From an uncultured Bacteroidales bacterium (lineage in GTDB: Bacteria > Bacteroidota > Bacteroidia > Bacteroidales > P3): DNA of 64,000 nt. The translations under genes were made by a program, and so were the position numbers. Shown piece after piece: positions 15,808 to 25,847 of the stretch. The stretch spans positions 40,033-104,032 of the forward strand of contig CALDHX010000012.1 in the NCBI GenBank assembly GCA_937901525.1. The letters are read 5' to 3'. The notes below the pieces were generated by a model that was not told the origin of the DNA, did no database searches, and saw only the letters and a list, made by a program, of their open reading frames with translations. Every line of letters begins with the position of its first letter. The first letter of the stretch is position 1.

Positions 15808-17181
15808 TTACAATCTTTCTAATTGTACTGTAAAGTGACGCATCAATTCTGCTTCCCAAGTGATTTTTACTCCTCTTGTTATTTCGTTTCTTCTATCGTA
15901 AACGTTCTTTAAAGCAGCTGCTATAACGTCCATGTGATTGTTTGTGTAAACTCTTCTTGGTATACATAAACGTACGAAGTCTAATCCGCCGAAACGATTT
16001 TCTCTTGTAACAGGATCTCTATCTGCTAAGATGTATCCTATTTCGCAACCACGGATACCTGCTTCTAAGTAAAGTTCGCAAGTAAGTGTTTGTGCAGGGA
16101 ATTCTTCTTTTGGTACGTTTGTAAGGATTTTGTCAGCATCTACGAAGATTGCGTGTCCTCCAACAGGGCGTTGGTAAGGTATTCCATATTCGTCTAATTT
16201 TGCTGCTAAGTATTGTACTTGACGGATACGTGTGTCAAGGTTGTCAAATTCTGTGTTTTCGTCTAATCCTACTGCTAAAGCGTCCATATCTCTTCCGTTC
16301 ATACCTCCGTATGTAAGGAATCCTTCAAAAGGTATACAGAATAATTTAGCTCCTTCGTACCATTCTTTTTTGCGAGTTGCAATGAATCCTCCCATATTAA
16401 CGATACCGTCTTTCTTTGCTGACATTGTCATACCGTCTGCGTATGAGAACATTTCTTTTGCAATTTCTTTTATTGTTTTGTTTGCGTATCCTTCTTCACG
16501 TGTTTTGATGAAGTAAGCGTTTTCTGCAAAACGTGCTGAGTCAAGTATAACTGGTTTGTTATATTTGTTAGCAACTTCTCTTACTTCACGAAGATTTTGC
16601 ATTGAAACAGGTTGTCCTCCTGCTGTGTTGTTTGTTACTGTAACTATAATGAAAGGAATTTTATCTGCATTTTCTGCTAATGCTTTTTCCAATTTCTTTG
16701 GATCTACGTTTCCTTTGAAAGGTATTTCCAATTGTGTGTTTTTTGCTTCGTCTATTGTGCAATCTAATGCAGTTGCTTTACGGCTTTCGATATGTCCTTT
16801 TGTTGTATCGAAGTGAGAGTTGCCTGGTATAATATCTCCTTGTTTTACTAAGTGAGAGAATAATACGTTTTCTGCTGCACGTCCTTGGTGTGTTGGAATA
16901 ACATATTCAAATCCTGTGATTGCAGTGATAGTGTCTTTCAAACGGAAGAAGCTACTTGCTCCTGCGTATGATTCGTCTCCCATCATCATTGCTGCCCATT
17001 GACGATCTGACATTGAGCCTGTTCCAGAATCTGTAATACAATCTATGTATACATGTTCTGATTTAAGCATGAAAACATTGTTTTTTGCTTCTTTAAGCCA
17101 TTGTTCACGTTCTTCTCGTGTAGATTTTCTAATTGGCTCCACCATTTTAATCTTCCACGATTCTGCAAAAGGTAATTCCAT
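15808..17181 (-). CDS. tnaA: Tryptophanase
   Basis: This 457-residue PLP enzyme splits L-tryptophan into indole, pyruvate and ammonia. The PLP lysine lies in MSAKKDG (Lys257), the phosphate-binding region in PTHQGRAAEN (96-105), and DSARFAENAYF (214-224) is as in E. coli TnaA. The related tyrosine phenol-lyase is the main alternative. FDTTKGH at 124-130 resembles the TnaA FDTTQGH rather than the lyase FTTTRYH, which favours tryptophanase. No tnaC-like leader peptide or tnaB permease is adjacent. The gene has its own consensus promoter and terminator, so it is monocistronic. Indole production would be a testable phenotype. Confidence 0.9.
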   Translation of the reverse strand: MELPFAESWKIKMVEPIRKSTREEREQWLKEAKNNVFMLKSEHVYIDCITDSGTGSMSDRQWAAMMMGDESYAGASSFFRLKDTITAITGFEYVIPTHQGRAAENVLFSHLVKQGDIIPGNSHFDTTKGHIESRKATALDCTIDEAKNTQLEIPFKGNVDPKKLEKALAENADKIPFIIVTVTNNTAGGQPVSMQNLREVREVANKYNKPVILDSARFAENAYFIKTREEGYANKTIKEIAKEMFSYADGMTMSAKKDGIVNMGGFIATRKKEWYEGAKLFCIPFEGFLTYGGMNGRDMDALAVGLDENTEFDNLDTRIRQVQYLAAKLDEYGIPYQRPVGGHAIFVDADKILTNVPKEEFPAQTLTCELYLEAGIRGCEIGYILADRDPVTRENRFGGLDFVRLCIPRRVYTNNHMDVIAAALKNVYDRRNEITRGVKITWEAELMRHFTVQLERL

Positions 17182-17242
17182 ATTCTATTATTTTTTTATT
17201 TGTTTATATATCTTTATAATAATCTGTTAATTTATATTGTGT

Positions 17243-17274
17243 GCAAAGTTAAAAATTTTATTTCAAACAACAAA
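17243..17274 (-). promoter_or_regulatory. Promoter of tnaA
   Basis: On the minus strand, -7 TAACTTTGC lies at 17251-17243 and -33 TTTG at 17274-17271, spacer 19 bp. It begins directly past the stop of the upstream radical SAM gene. The leader would be about 55 bases. Confidence 0.75.
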
Positions 17275-17280
17275 ATATTA

Positions 17281-18267
17281 TTAATTCTCTGCTACAAACG
17301 TCCCTAATTGAACGTTTGAATCTGAAATAAATTTTAAAAAAGGTGATTTTTTTTGTAATTTTTTTCTGTTTGCTCCACTATATCCTATTGCGTAATTGAT
17401 TTCTCTTGGATTAACTAATATTGTTTTTGTGTCAATAGGAATATTGGTTAATTTTTCTTGCCAAAGTTTTGTTAATACAAGCTCTTTGAATGAGACATGA
17501 AAAGGTCCTGCCAATAATTGTTCTCCATTTATCAAGGCTTCCGAAGGGTGTAAGCCTACTCGTAAGATTGTTATATCTGTTTGTGAAAATATTTTGTAAA
17601 TTTCTGCTGTCCAATCAACAGCTTCTTCAAGTGAGAGTGCTTTATATTGACCTGCTCTATATAAATCTGCTAAATCTGTATTATTTATTACAAGCGTAGG
17701 ATATATTCTTGTACTTTTTGCCCCTAATTCTAAAATCTTTCTTGCTGTTTTTTTTGACTTTTCAACGGAATCTAAGGGTAATCCTATCATCATTTGAAGC
17801 CCAAGCGAGAATCCGTAGTCTTTTATAAGTTGAGAAGCGTTTTCAACATCTTTTACAGTGTGTCCACGTTTTGCAAAGCTTAATACTTCTTCATCTAATG
17901 ATTGAGCACCTAATTCTATGTCGCTTACATTGTAGGACTTTAATATGTCAAGAATTTTTTTGTTAATATAATCGGGACGGGTTGATATGCGTATGCTTTT
18001 TATATCACCTTTTTCAATATAGGGTTGTATTATTTTGAGATATGTTATCATCTCGTTTTCACCAATCCCTGTGAAACTGCCTCCGAAAAAGGCAAGTTCC
18101 ACATGAGAAGGTTTAATAAATGTAGCAAGATGCTGCTCTATAATTTGTCTAATTTCTTCTGGTTTTACTGCTTGTAATTGACCTGAAATATGACGTTGAT
18201 TACAATATATACACCTATTTGGACAGGCTAATTCTGGTATGAAAATAGGTATATTATAATGTTTCAT
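17281..18267 (-). CDS. Radical SAM protein, Elp3/YhcC-like
   Basis: This 328-residue protein has the radical SAM cluster motif CPNRCIYC with Cys15, Cys19 and Cys22 (CX3CX2C). The glycine-rich AFFGGSFTG (about 59-67) and LGAQSLDEEVLSFAKRGHT (about 116-134) segments are typical of the Elp3-like branch that includes bacterial YhcC-type proteins. These likely act in tRNA or other RNA modification, though the reaction for bacterial members without the acetyltransferase domain is not settled. No acetyltransferase domain is present here. It is the last gene of the operon that begins at gltX, 7 bases after wzc. Confidence 0.85.
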   Translation of the reverse strand: MKHYNIPIFIPELACPNRCIYCNQRHISGQLQAVKPEEIRQIIEQHLATFIKPSHVELAFFGGSFTGIGENEMITYLKIIQPYIEKGDIKSIRISTRPDYINKKILDILKSYNVSDIELGAQSLDEEVLSFAKRGHTVKDVENASQLIKDYGFSLGLQMMIGLPLDSVEKSKKTARKILELGAKSTRIYPTLVINNTDLADLYRAGQYKALSLEEAVDWTAEIYKIFSQTDITILRVGLHPSEALINGEQLLAGPFHVSFKELVLTKLWQEKLTNIPIDTKTILVNPREINYAIGYSGANRKKLQKKSPFLKFISDSNVQLGTFVAEN

Positions 18268-18274
18268 TTCAACA

Positions 18275-20701
18275 TTATTTTTCTAATTGTTCATTGTCAA
18301 AATATCCATATCCATATCCATATCCATAATAACCTTTGTCGTATCTTGATCCATATCCATACTTTTGTGCAGTAGTTTTTATGTCATTAAGTACGAAATT
18401 GATTTTTATATCATTTCTTTCTGCTAATTCAGATAGGGCAACTTTTAATGCTGCTTTATTTGTGTGTTCAGATCTTACTATGAATAGGTTTATATCACTT
18501 TCTTTTGCTAAACATTGTGCGTCTGCAATCAAATTAACAGGTGGTGTATCTAAAATAATATAATCGTAACGTTTTCTTAGCTCTTTTAATAATGCACGGT
18601 TTTTATCAGAATCTATTAATTCAGATGGGTTAGGTGGAACAGGTCCTGCAACTAATACATCAAAGTTTTCAAATTCTGTTGCTTGTAAAACGTCATCTAA
18701 TTCATATCTTCCTACCATGTAAGATGTTAATCCGTGTGTAGCATTTAGTCCAAACATTTTATGTAAAGCAGGCTTTCTTAAATCATATCCTATTAACAGA
18801 GTTTTTTTGCCAGAAATAGCAAATATAGATGCTACGTTGATACTGATTAAACTCTTTCCTTCATTTGGTAATGATGATGTAAGAAGGATTACTTTTCCTT
18901 CATCAGTTTTCTCGTTTCCTAATATGTATTTTATATTAGTTCTTAATGAACGGAATGTTTCTGATATTTGACTTCTTGGTTTATCAAATACCATTAGTCT
19001 GTTTGCGTCGGTAGGGAAATTAGGAATAAATCCTATGATCGGTGATGAGGAAATCTTTTCAAGTTCATCTTTGCTATCTACTGTGTTTTTAGTAAAATAT
19101 TTCAAAAAGATGTATCCTGCTGGTATTATTATGCCTATAATTAATGCTAAAAGGAAATTGGTCGCTGTTCTTGGGTAAACTTGTATTGCAAAAATTGCTT
19201 TGTCTATTACTTTATGGTCTGGTAATGCTGCATTTTTTGCGATTTCTGCTTCAGCTCGTTTTGTGTATAAGAAGTTGTATATTTCATCATTGAATTTAAA
19301 TTGACGTTCAATGTTGATCATATCTCTATGAGTTGCTGGTAATTGGTCTATTTCTGTTTGAAGTGCTTTTTGTTGTCTGTTTAATTCGTTTTCGTTTATT
19401 TTTGAAACTTGTTGAATGTTCTTTAAACTTTCTTTGATTTGATTCCTTAGGGTCTCCATTTGTGCTAATAACTCTTTCATTTTAGGTGATTGAGGAGTCA
19501 TTACAGCAGATAATCTTTGTTTTTCGAGAATAAGGTCTGTTAAAGAAACTACTAGTTTACTTAATAATGGATCATCTACTCCCATTGTTGATGGTGCTAC
19601 AAGTCCATCGTTTAAATCGGTTTGATTTATATAATTTGTTAAATAATCATAGTAAGCTTTTTTTGTTGTTTCTTCAGCTCGTTTTGTTTCAAATTCATTT
19701 GCTTTCTCAAACAAATATTCTGCGTCGCTTGTAAGATTGAATGTATTATTATTTTTTTGGAAAGCTTCTTTACGTGCCTCTGCTACTGATAAAGAATCAG
19801 ATATTGCATTAATTTGTGAGTTTACAAAATCTATAGTTGCTACATTTAAGTGATTTTTGTCTTCAAATGTCATGTCAATATAAACTTCGCATAATTTGTT
19901 TACAAAATCTTTTGCTTTAGTTTTATTTTGATGTTTAAACCTGATAGAAATGATTGATGATTCTTTGTTAATTAATTCGATTTGTGTTGAATTGAATGCA
20001 TTTGCTAATGCATCCATATCGTTAATTACGAATCCGTACTCCATCTTAGCAAGATTGTCTTCCCAATTTGCAGGGTCTTTTAGAATTACTTTGAATTTCA
20101 TTCCGTCTTTTATGTACCATTGTCCATATCTGATCACGATTTTTGAGGCAGAAACGTCTCTATATTCTGATAATATTTTGTCTTGAATATAATCATAAAT
20201 AGGTACGTTCTTTTGCTCTTCATAGGATATATAACATTTGTTTTTATCTATCAATTCTACTGTGATAGGTATTCCTGTTGGTTGAGCATTATAAAAGTCT
20301 AAAATAATTTCAAAAGGAGATTCTTTATAGATGTCTTTATATTTAAAATTACTTTTTTGGAAATAATCAACGTATAAATCAAGTGATTTAACTGTTCTTT
20401 TTACCATTGAAACAGATTGTATTGTTCCTATTTCATTTTGGAAATTAACAGCGTCTTGATTATAAAAATTAAATCCATAATTTCCAGATAAATTTGCCAT
20501 CATATTGCTATTACTCTTTATGAGTAAAGTTGTTTTGGCTTCATAAAGAGGGGTGGAATATTTTGTAATAAATATGCACACAACTATTGCAACAATTATT
20601 GCAATAACAAATAAATGCCATTTTTCCAACATTTTATACAATAATTCCATTATGTTAATAGAATTATTGTCTTCTTCTCTAATTTGTTTTTCTTCGCTCA
20701 T
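18275..20701 (-). CDS. wzc: Polysaccharide co-polymerase / tyrosine autokinase (Wzc-like)
   Basis: This 808-residue inner-membrane protein controls chain length and export of capsule or exopolysaccharide. A first membrane segment lies at about 32-50, followed by a Wzz-type periplasmic domain with a long coiled coil (about 290-480) and a second membrane segment near 515-535. The cytoplasmic BY-kinase domain has Walker A SSLPNEGKS (about 608-616), Walker A' IGYDLRKP and Walker B YIILDTPP. The C-terminal tail is Tyr-rich, ending in repeated Gly-Tyr pairs that would be autophosphorylated. The Gly-Tyr run is encoded by a hexanucleotide repeat (18303-18328). It follows wza by 16 bases. No glycosyltransferases or polymerase are nearby. 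Confidence 0.92.
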   Translation of the reverse strand: MSEEKQIREEDNNSINIMELLYKMLEKWHLFVIAIIVAIVVCIFITKYSTPLYEAKTTLLIKSNSNMMANLSGNYGFNFYNQDAVNFQNEIGTIQSVSMVKRTVKSLDLYVDYFQKSNFKYKDIYKESPFEIILDFYNAQPTGIPITVELIDKNKCYISYEEQKNVPIYDYIQDKILSEYRDVSASKIVIRYGQWYIKDGMKFKVILKDPANWEDNLAKMEYGFVINDMDALANAFNSTQIELINKESSIISIRFKHQNKTKAKDFVNKLCEVYIDMTFEDKNHLNVATIDFVNSQINAISDSLSVAEARKEAFQKNNNTFNLTSDAEYLFEKANEFETKRAEETTKKAYYDYLTNYINQTDLNDGLVAPSTMGVDDPLLSKLVVSLTDLILEKQRLSAVMTPQSPKMKELLAQMETLRNQIKESLKNIQQVSKINENELNRQQKALQTEIDQLPATHRDMINIERQFKFNDEIYNFLYTKRAEAEIAKNAALPDHKVIDKAIFAIQVYPRTATNFLLALIIGIIIPAGYIFLKYFTKNTVDSKDELEKISSSPIIGFIPNFPTDANRLMVFDKPRSQISETFRSLRTNIKYILGNEKTDEGKVILLTSSLPNEGKSLISINVASIFAISGKKTLLIGYDLRKPALHKMFGLNATHGLTSYMVGRYELDDVLQATEFENFDVLVAGPVPPNPSELIDSDKNRALLKELRKRYDYIILDTPPVNLIADAQCLAKESDINLFIVRSEHTNKAALKVALSELAERNDIKINFVLNDIKTTAQKYGYGSRYDKGYYGYGYGYGYFDNEQLEK
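18303..18328 (-). repeat. Hexanucleotide tandem repeat in the wzc tyrosine tail
   Basis: Just over four copies of the unit TATCCA (plus strand) encode alternating Gly-Tyr near the C-terminus of the kinase. Gain or loss of units keeps the frame and changes the number of tyrosines. Confidence 0.85.
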
Positions 20702-20717
20702 GATTCTTTATCTTTTA

Positions 20718-21518
20718 TTATTTGCTATTTAACGAAAGTACCCAAGTTAATATGGATATTACAGATGTCAAGACTACTAATGAATTAGAAATAGTGGACA
20801 GTGGAATATTTAAAGTAGATAATGTCTTTGTGTTTTTATTAGGTTCTACATATACTACATCATCTGGTTGAAGATACATGTTCTTATCTTGTAATATGTC
20901 TACGTTTCTTAAATCTACTGTGTAAACAATATCTTCTGTTTTTGTTTTTCTTATAATTTTAACTTTTTCTCTATTTCCATAATAGGTCAAATCTCCTGCT
21001 GCTGCTAAAACTTGGAATAAACTTACGCAAGGTTGGTAAAAAGTATAAGTACCAGGACGGTTTACTTCTCCTAAAATAGAAACTTTATAATTCAACATTT
21101 TGCAACTAACAACAGCTCCTTGAATATATTGATCTACTTTTTCTTGAATTGCAGTTTGTGCTTGTTCGACTGTTAATCCTTCTATTTTGATTTTACCAAC
21201 AACAGGCAAATTAATTTCTCCATTTTTATCAATGACATAACCATTTAAATAGATGCTTGTTTCAGTAGTAGAATATCTTGTGTCTTTTGCAGAAAACATT
21301 CTCGCTGTTTCATCATCAATAGCCATAATGTCTATATATAGCATGTCTTCTTTGGCTAAACAATAATTAGGAGAGAAGTTTGATTTGCCTTCTTCATAGG
21401 TGTATTTATAATCTTCTTGTTCTCCTGTTTGAAAATAGATTAAATTCTTTTGAGAAGTACATGAGGCTAATGCCATCATAACGATACTTAATAATAATAT
21501 ACTTTTTCTAATCTTCAT
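20718..21518 (-). CDS. wza: Polysaccharide export outer-membrane lipoprotein (Wza-like)
   Basis: This protein has 266 residues from the ATG at 21516-21518. A lipoprotein signal ends in MMALASC (Cys20). A Poly_export domain follows (about 45-125, with NLPVVGKIKIEGLTVEQAQ), then an SLBB domain (about 135-215, with VSILGEVNRPGTY). A hydrophobic C-terminal segment (about 240-262) could be the outer-membrane pore helix. Wza forms the outer-membrane channel that works with the Wzc partner encoded 16 bases downstream. Starts at 21539 and 21575 would add a non-signal-like extension overlapping miaB, so I rejected them. Confidence 0.92.
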   Translation of the reverse strand: MKIRKSILLLSIVMMALASCTSQKNLIYFQTGEQEDYKYTYEEGKSNFSPNYCLAKEDMLYIDIMAIDDETARMFSAKDTRYSTTETSIYLNGYVIDKNGEINLPVVGKIKIEGLTVEQAQTAIQEKVDQYIQGAVVSCKMLNYKVSILGEVNRPGTYTFYQPCVSLFQVLAAAGDLTYYGNREKVKIIRKTKTEDIVYTVDLRNVDILQDKNMYLQPDDVVYVEPNKNTKTLSTLNIPLSTISNSLVVLTSVISILTWVLSLNSK

Positions 21519-21538
21519 AACACAATATTTATTTATCA

Positions 21539-22861
21539 TTAAACAATTTCTCCAAATAAAGTAGCAGAAGTACAAGATGTTACTCTTACTTGTACGTATT
21601 CTCCTATTTTAAAGTTTTTTCTATCAAATATTATCACTTTGTTTTGAGAGTTTCTTCCATATAATTGCTCTCTACTTCTTTTACTTTCGCCCTCTATTAA
21701 AACTTCAAATTCTTTTCCTATGTCTTTTTGGTTGCTTTGTAAAGATAGTTTCCTTTGAAGGTCTATTATTTCTTCTAAACGTCTAGTTTTTTCTTCGTAT
21801 GATATATCATCTTCATATTTTTTTGCAGCCAAAGTGTTGGAGCGTTGGGAATAATTAAACATAAAGGCTGAATCATAACCTACCCAACTCATCATGTCTA
21901 ATGTGTCTTTATGATCTTCTAATGTTTCTGTGCAAAATCCTGCAATAATATCAGTTGCAATTCCACAATCTTTTATTGTGTTTTTTATTGCAGTAATTTT
22001 ATTCATGTAGTCTTCTCTTGTGTATTTTCTGTTCATTAATTTTAACATTCTTGTACTACCAGATTGCAAAGGAAGATGAATGAATTTGCATATATTGTCA
22101 TATTTGGCAATTATATCTAAAAGTTCTTGTGAAATATCTTTTGGGTGAGAAGTAGAAAAACGAATTCTTAATAAAGGGCTTACTTTTGCAACTAATTCCA
22201 TTAATTTTGCGAAATTGATTTCGTCAATCTCGCCTTTATTCCAAATATAAGAATTTACATTTTGCCCTAAAAGTGTTACTTCTCTATACCCTTTATTAAA
22301 TAAATCCTGTGCTTCTGCGATAATTGTTTTAGGATCCCTACTACGTTCTCGCCCTCTTGTATAAGGTACAACGCAATAGGAGCAAAAGTTCTCGCAACCT
22401 CTCATAATAGAGATAAAAGCTGTTACTCCATTCGTGTCGAGTTTTACAGGTGCAATATCGGCATATGTTTCTTCTTCTGAAAGCGTGGTTGATATATAAG
22501 CTTGTTTGTTCTTTTCTACTTCATTTAATAAAATAGGAATATTTCTATAAGAGTCAGGGCCTACAACTATATCAACTTTACATTCTTTCACTAATTGTTC
22601 TTGTAATCTTTCTGCCATGCACCCTAATACGCCTATTCTCAGCCAATTTTTCTTCTTCCTTAAAGAGTCAAATTCTATTAAGCGTTTCTTTACTCGCTGT
22701 TCTGCATTTTCTCTGATTGAACATGTGTTGACTAAGATTAGGTCTGCTTCTGCGACATCGTTAGTAACTTCGTAATTATTGTCCTTTAATATAGAAGCAA
22801 CAATCTCGCTATCTGCCTGATTCATTTGGCAACCATAAGTTTCTATATATACTATCTTCAT
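21539..22861 (-). CDS. miaB: tRNA-2-methylthio-N6-dimethylallyladenosine synthase
   Basis: This 440-residue methylthiotransferase modifies A37 of tRNAs reading U-starting codons. The UPF0004 domain carries the first cluster cysteines in YGCQMNQAD (near 9-17), NTCSIRENA and GCMAE. The radical SAM domain has CENFCSYC at about 155-162 (CX3CX2C). A C-terminal TRAM domain (about 375-438) binds tRNA. All six cluster cysteines are present. It overlaps the sir2 gene by 4 bases and precedes wza by 20 bases in the gltX operon. Confidence 0.95.
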   Translation of the reverse strand: MKIVYIETYGCQMNQADSEIVASILKDNNYEVTNDVAEADLILVNTCSIRENAEQRVKKRLIEFDSLRKKKNWLRIGVLGCMAERLQEQLVKECKVDIVVGPDSYRNIPILLNEVEKNKQAYISTTLSEEETYADIAPVKLDTNGVTAFISIMRGCENFCSYCVVPYTRGRERSRDPKTIIAEAQDLFNKGYREVTLLGQNVNSYIWNKGEIDEINFAKLMELVAKVSPLLRIRFSTSHPKDISQELLDIIAKYDNICKFIHLPLQSGSTRMLKLMNRKYTREDYMNKITAIKNTIKDCGIATDIIAGFCTETLEDHKDTLDMMSWVGYDSAFMFNYSQRSNTLAAKKYEDDISYEEKTRRLEEIIDLQRKLSLQSNQKDIGKEFEVLIEGESKRSREQLYGRNSQNKVIIFDRKNFKIGEYVQVRVTSCTSATLFGEIV

Positions 22862-23547
22862 AAATATTCTGATAATATTTCATCTACTACTTGTTTTACT
22901 CCACTACTTGCTTTTTGTTTCACAAAGGTAATGTTTTTATCGGTTATATTAACCATTTTGGGATCAATAAGATATTTTTTGCAATTTTTTTTTGTGTAAT
23001 GTAAAAGGCCTGCTGCGGGATATACATTAAGACTTGTGCCTATAATTATCATTATATCCGCTTCCTCACATAATTTTACTGCAATGTCTATATTTGGAAC
23101 AGGTTCTCCAAACCAAACGATATGTGGTCTTAAGGGTTTTCCGTAAGCATCTTTCATTTCTGCTGTTAATTCCCAACCATCAAGAATTCGGATGTCATTA
23201 ATGTCTATTTCACTACATATTTTTTTTAATTCTCCATGTAAATGTAATACATTTTTACTTCCTGCTCTTTCGTGCAAATCATCTACATTTTGTGTGATTA
23301 TTTGCAAGTTGAAATGTTCTTCTAAGCGTAATAATTGCTTGTGCCCTTCATTTGGCTCTACATTATATAATTCTTTTCTTCTTTGATTGTAAAATGCTCT
23401 TACTAAATCAGGATTTCTTTTCCAAGCATCAAATGTTGCTACATCTTCAATTCTATGATTTTCCCAAAGTCCATCACTATCTCTAAAAGTTTTTATACCA
23501 CTTTCTTGACTTATTCCTGCACCTGTTAAAACTACTATTGTTTTCAT
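22858..23547 (-). CDS. cobB: Sir2-family NAD-dependent protein deacylase (CobB-like)
   Basis: This 229-residue sirtuin removes acyl groups from lysine with NAD. The NAD motif TGAGISQESGIKTFR spans about 8-22, QNVDDLHERAG holds the NAD-binding QNxD, and LHLHGEL carries the catalytic His. The FYNQRRKE segment has the Tyr-x-x-Arg pair that in SIRT5/CobB binds succinyl or malonyl groups, suggesting desuccinylase activity. The zinc-ribbon Cys pairs of many sirtuins are missing; only one Cys (KKIC) lies in that region. It overlaps miaB by 4 bases and follows the DUF2520 gene by 2 bases. Confidence 0.9.
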   Translation of the reverse strand: MKTIVVLTGAGISQESGIKTFRDSDGLWENHRIEDVATFDAWKRNPDLVRAFYNQRRKELYNVEPNEGHKQLLRLEEHFNLQIITQNVDDLHERAGSKNVLHLHGELKKICSEIDINDIRILDGWELTAEMKDAYGKPLRPHIVWFGEPVPNIDIAVKLCEEADIMIIIGTSLNVYPAAGLLHYTKKNCKKYLIDPKMVNITDKNITFVKQKASSGVKQVVDEILSEYL

Positions 23548-23549
23548 GA

Positions 23550-24272
23550 TTATTTTTTTTGATAATCTATTATACTTCTACTTACAGCTAAATATACTTC
23601 AAGTTCTTTTATAGATAAATACTTGATGTGCTCATTTATTATGTTCATATCTTCTCTTACAGCTGGTCCTGTTTGTAAAGAAAATATGTCATTTGAAGTT
23701 TTGATGTTTTCTATGGTTCTATCAATAATAGGGAATAGCATTGAAAAAGGTATGCTATTTTTATCTAAAATATTTTTTGATATACCTAATAAATGATTTG
23801 TGAAATTATTTGCAAATACTGCTGCAATATGCAGATATTGTCGTTGCTCATCAGAAACAAAACTTGTTATTGGAGAAAGGGTTTTTGCAAATGTTTCCAA
23901 ACAATCTTTGTATTTTATATTGTTGACAAAGAAGCATAAGGGTACAGTAGAAAAATCTATTTTCTTTTTCTTATTTAATGATTGTAAAGGATATAGGCAA
24001 CCATAATTATCTGCTTTTTCTGATAAAATTTCAGTTTTCGTAAATCCTGAGGTGTGTAATAAAAGGCCTTTAACTTTTGGTAATCTATCTAAAACTAATT
24101 TTATAGCGTCATCTTTTACAGCTATTATAACAATATCGCTTTTCACATCTTGTAAAACAAATTCTTTACGGGAAGAAATAGTTTTTACTTCATAACCCCT
24201 TTCTTTCATTATTTTATGATAATGAAAAGCGACATTGCCTTGTCCAATTATATTAATAGTTGTTATTTTCAC
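23550..24272 (-). CDS. Rossmann-like/DUF2520 domain protein
   Basis: This 240-residue protein has an N-terminal nucleotide-binding fold with GQGNVAFHYHKIM at about 10-22, of the F420-dependent NADP reductase-like type. A helical DUF2520 domain follows from about 120 to 235. The arrangement resembles ketopantoate reductase-like or pyrroline-carboxylate reductase-like dehydrogenases, but the substrate of DUF2520 proteins is not known. The ATG overlaps the last base of the gltX stop, so it is translationally coupled to gltX. Confidence 0.8.
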   Translation of the reverse strand: MKITTINIIGQGNVAFHYHKIMKERGYEVKTISSRKEFVLQDVKSDIVIIAVKDDAIKLVLDRLPKVKGLLLHTSGFTKTEILSEKADNYGCLYPLQSLNKKKKIDFSTVPLCFFVNNIKYKDCLETFAKTLSPITSFVSDEQRQYLHIAAVFANNFTNHLLGISKNILDKNSIPFSMLFPIIDRTIENIKTSNDIFSLQTGPAVREDMNIINEHIKYLSIKELEVYLAVSRSIIDYQKK

Positions 24273-25807
24273 TATAAATTTATCTTTTCCGCAGCTGTTT
24301 TTATTCTTGATACAATTTCTTGTTTGCCTAAAATTCTCATCATATCTACCATGTTTACACCTTTAGTATCTCCAACTATAGCTAATCGAATAGAATTCAT
24401 AATTTGTCCCATGTTTAATTCATTATCAGAAATATACTTCATTAACCATTCTTCAGCATTATCTGCCCAAGACATATTGTATTCTATTTCATTTATTTTA
24501 TCAGCTACAATAAGTAATTTTTCACTAGTTCCTTCCTTCCAACGTTTTTTTAATGCTTTTTCTGAATAAGATTCAGGTGCAACAAAAAAGTAATCGCTAT
24601 TATTCCATAAATCTTTGACAAAATCACATCTTTCTTTAACTAATTCAACTATAGATGTGGTTTTATCTATGGAAGTTTCAATGCCTCTATTTTTCAAATC
24701 AATAATGAAGTCAGCAGCTAATTTATTATTTTCAACTTTTTGTAAATATTGGTGATTAAACCATTTTGCCTTTTCTAAATCAAATTTTGCTCCGTGTTTA
24801 GATATTCTGTCTATGGAGAATTTGTTTACTAATTCTTCTAATGAAAATAGTTCTTGTTCAGTACCCGAATTCCAACCCAATAAAGCTAACATATTTATTA
24901 CAGCCTCTGGTAAATATCCACTTTCTCTATATCCAGAAGAAATTTCTTTAGATTTAGGATCGTTCCATTGTAATGGGAATACAGGAAAGCCTAACCTATC
25001 TCCGTCTCTTTTTGATAATTTACCATTTCCATCAGGCTTTAACAGCAATGGTAAGTGAGCAAATTTAGGCATAGTGTCTTCCCAGCCAAATGCTTTATAT
25101 AACATAACATGCAAAGGGCAGGAAGGAAGCCATTCTTCTCCTCTTATAACATGAGATATACACATTAAATGGTCATCAACTATATTAGCTAAATGATAAG
25201 TTGGCATTCCATCTGATTTATATAATACTTTGTCATCTAATAATGAAGAATTCATTTTGACATGACCTCTAATCAAATCATCAAGATGAATATCTTCATT
25301 CTCAGGAAACTTAAATCTGATAACATAAGCAGTATCATTTGCTAACAAGTTTTCTACTTCTTGCTTTTCAAGAGATAAAGAGTTTCTTAATCCTTTTCGT
25401 GTATTGCAATCATACTGAAAATTTTTCTTCTCGCTTTCATATTGCTTTCTTAAAGCATCTAATTCTTCTGCTGTGTCAAAGGCATAATAAGCCCAACCTT
25501 TTTCTATAAGTTCTAAGGCGTATTTTTTATATAAATCTTTTCGTTCTGATTGTTTATAAGGCCCAAAATCCCCACCTATTCCTACTCCTTCGTCAAATTT
25601 TAGTCCTAACCACTTAAAAGATTCAATTATATAATCTTCAGCTCCTTCAACAAATCTTGTTTGATCAGTGTCTTCTATTCTTAAAATAAAATCTCCATTG
25701 TTTTGTTTTGCAAACAAGTAATTATACAAAGCCGTTCTCACACCACCTATATGAAGTGGACCTGTTGGAGACGGTGCAAACCTAACTCTTACTTTTCTTT
25801 CTGTCAT
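24272..25807 (-). CDS. gltX: Glutamate-tRNA ligase
   Basis: This 511-residue class I aminoacyl-tRNA synthetase charges tRNA-Glu. The HIGH-type signature is [11 protein letters not shown] (about 12-22) and the KMSKS-type signature is KLSKRDG (about 263-269). The C-terminal anticodon-binding helical domain covers about 345-510. Length matches the bacterial discriminating enzyme. It opens a seven-gene operon (DUF2520, sir2, miaB, wza, wzc, radical SAM). A consensus -7 element TATCTTTGC lies at 25837-25829. Confidence 0.97.
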   Translation of the reverse strand: MTERKVRVRFAPSPTGPLHIGGVRTALYNYLFAKQNNGDFILRIEDTDQTRFVEGAEDYIIESFKWLGLKFDEGVGIGGDFGPYKQSERKDLYKKYALELIEKGWAYYAFDTAEELDALRKQYESEKKNFQYDCNTRKGLRNSLSLEKQEVENLLANDTAYVIRFKFPENEDIHLDDLIRGHVKMNSSLLDDKVLYKSDGMPTYHLANIVDDHLMCISHVIRGEEWLPSCPLHVMLYKAFGWEDTMPKFAHLPLLLKPDGNGKLSKRDGDRLGFPVFPLQWNDPKSKEISSGYRESGYLPEAVINMLALLGWNSGTEQELFSLEELVNKFSIDRISKHGAKFDLEKAKWFNHQYLQKVENNKLAADFIIDLKNRGIETSIDKTTSIVELVKERCDFVKDLWNNSDYFFVAPESYSEKALKKRWKEGTSEKLLIVADKINEIEYNMSWADNAEEWLMKYISDNELNMGQIMNSIRLAIVGDTKGVNMVDMMRILGKQEIVSRIKTAAEKINL

Positions 25808-25828
25808 TTGTTTTTATTTCAATAATTT

Positions 25829-25837
25829 GCAAAGATA
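25829..25837 (-). promoter_or_regulatory. -7 promoter element of the gltX operon
   Basis: The minus strand reads TATCTTTGC about 22 bases upstream of the gltX ATG. No clear -33 element is visible; the upstream side is the 3' end of the small membrane protein gene. Confidence 0.5.
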
Positions 25838-25847
25838 CAAAAAAAAA

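Noticed and set aside
15808..17181. Tyrosine phenol-lyase
   Set aside because: The segment FDTTKGH and the region around the PLP lysine follow tryptophanase more closely than the lyase.
21519..21575. N-terminal extension of wza
   Set aside because: It overlaps miaB and would spoil the lipoprotein signal peptide.
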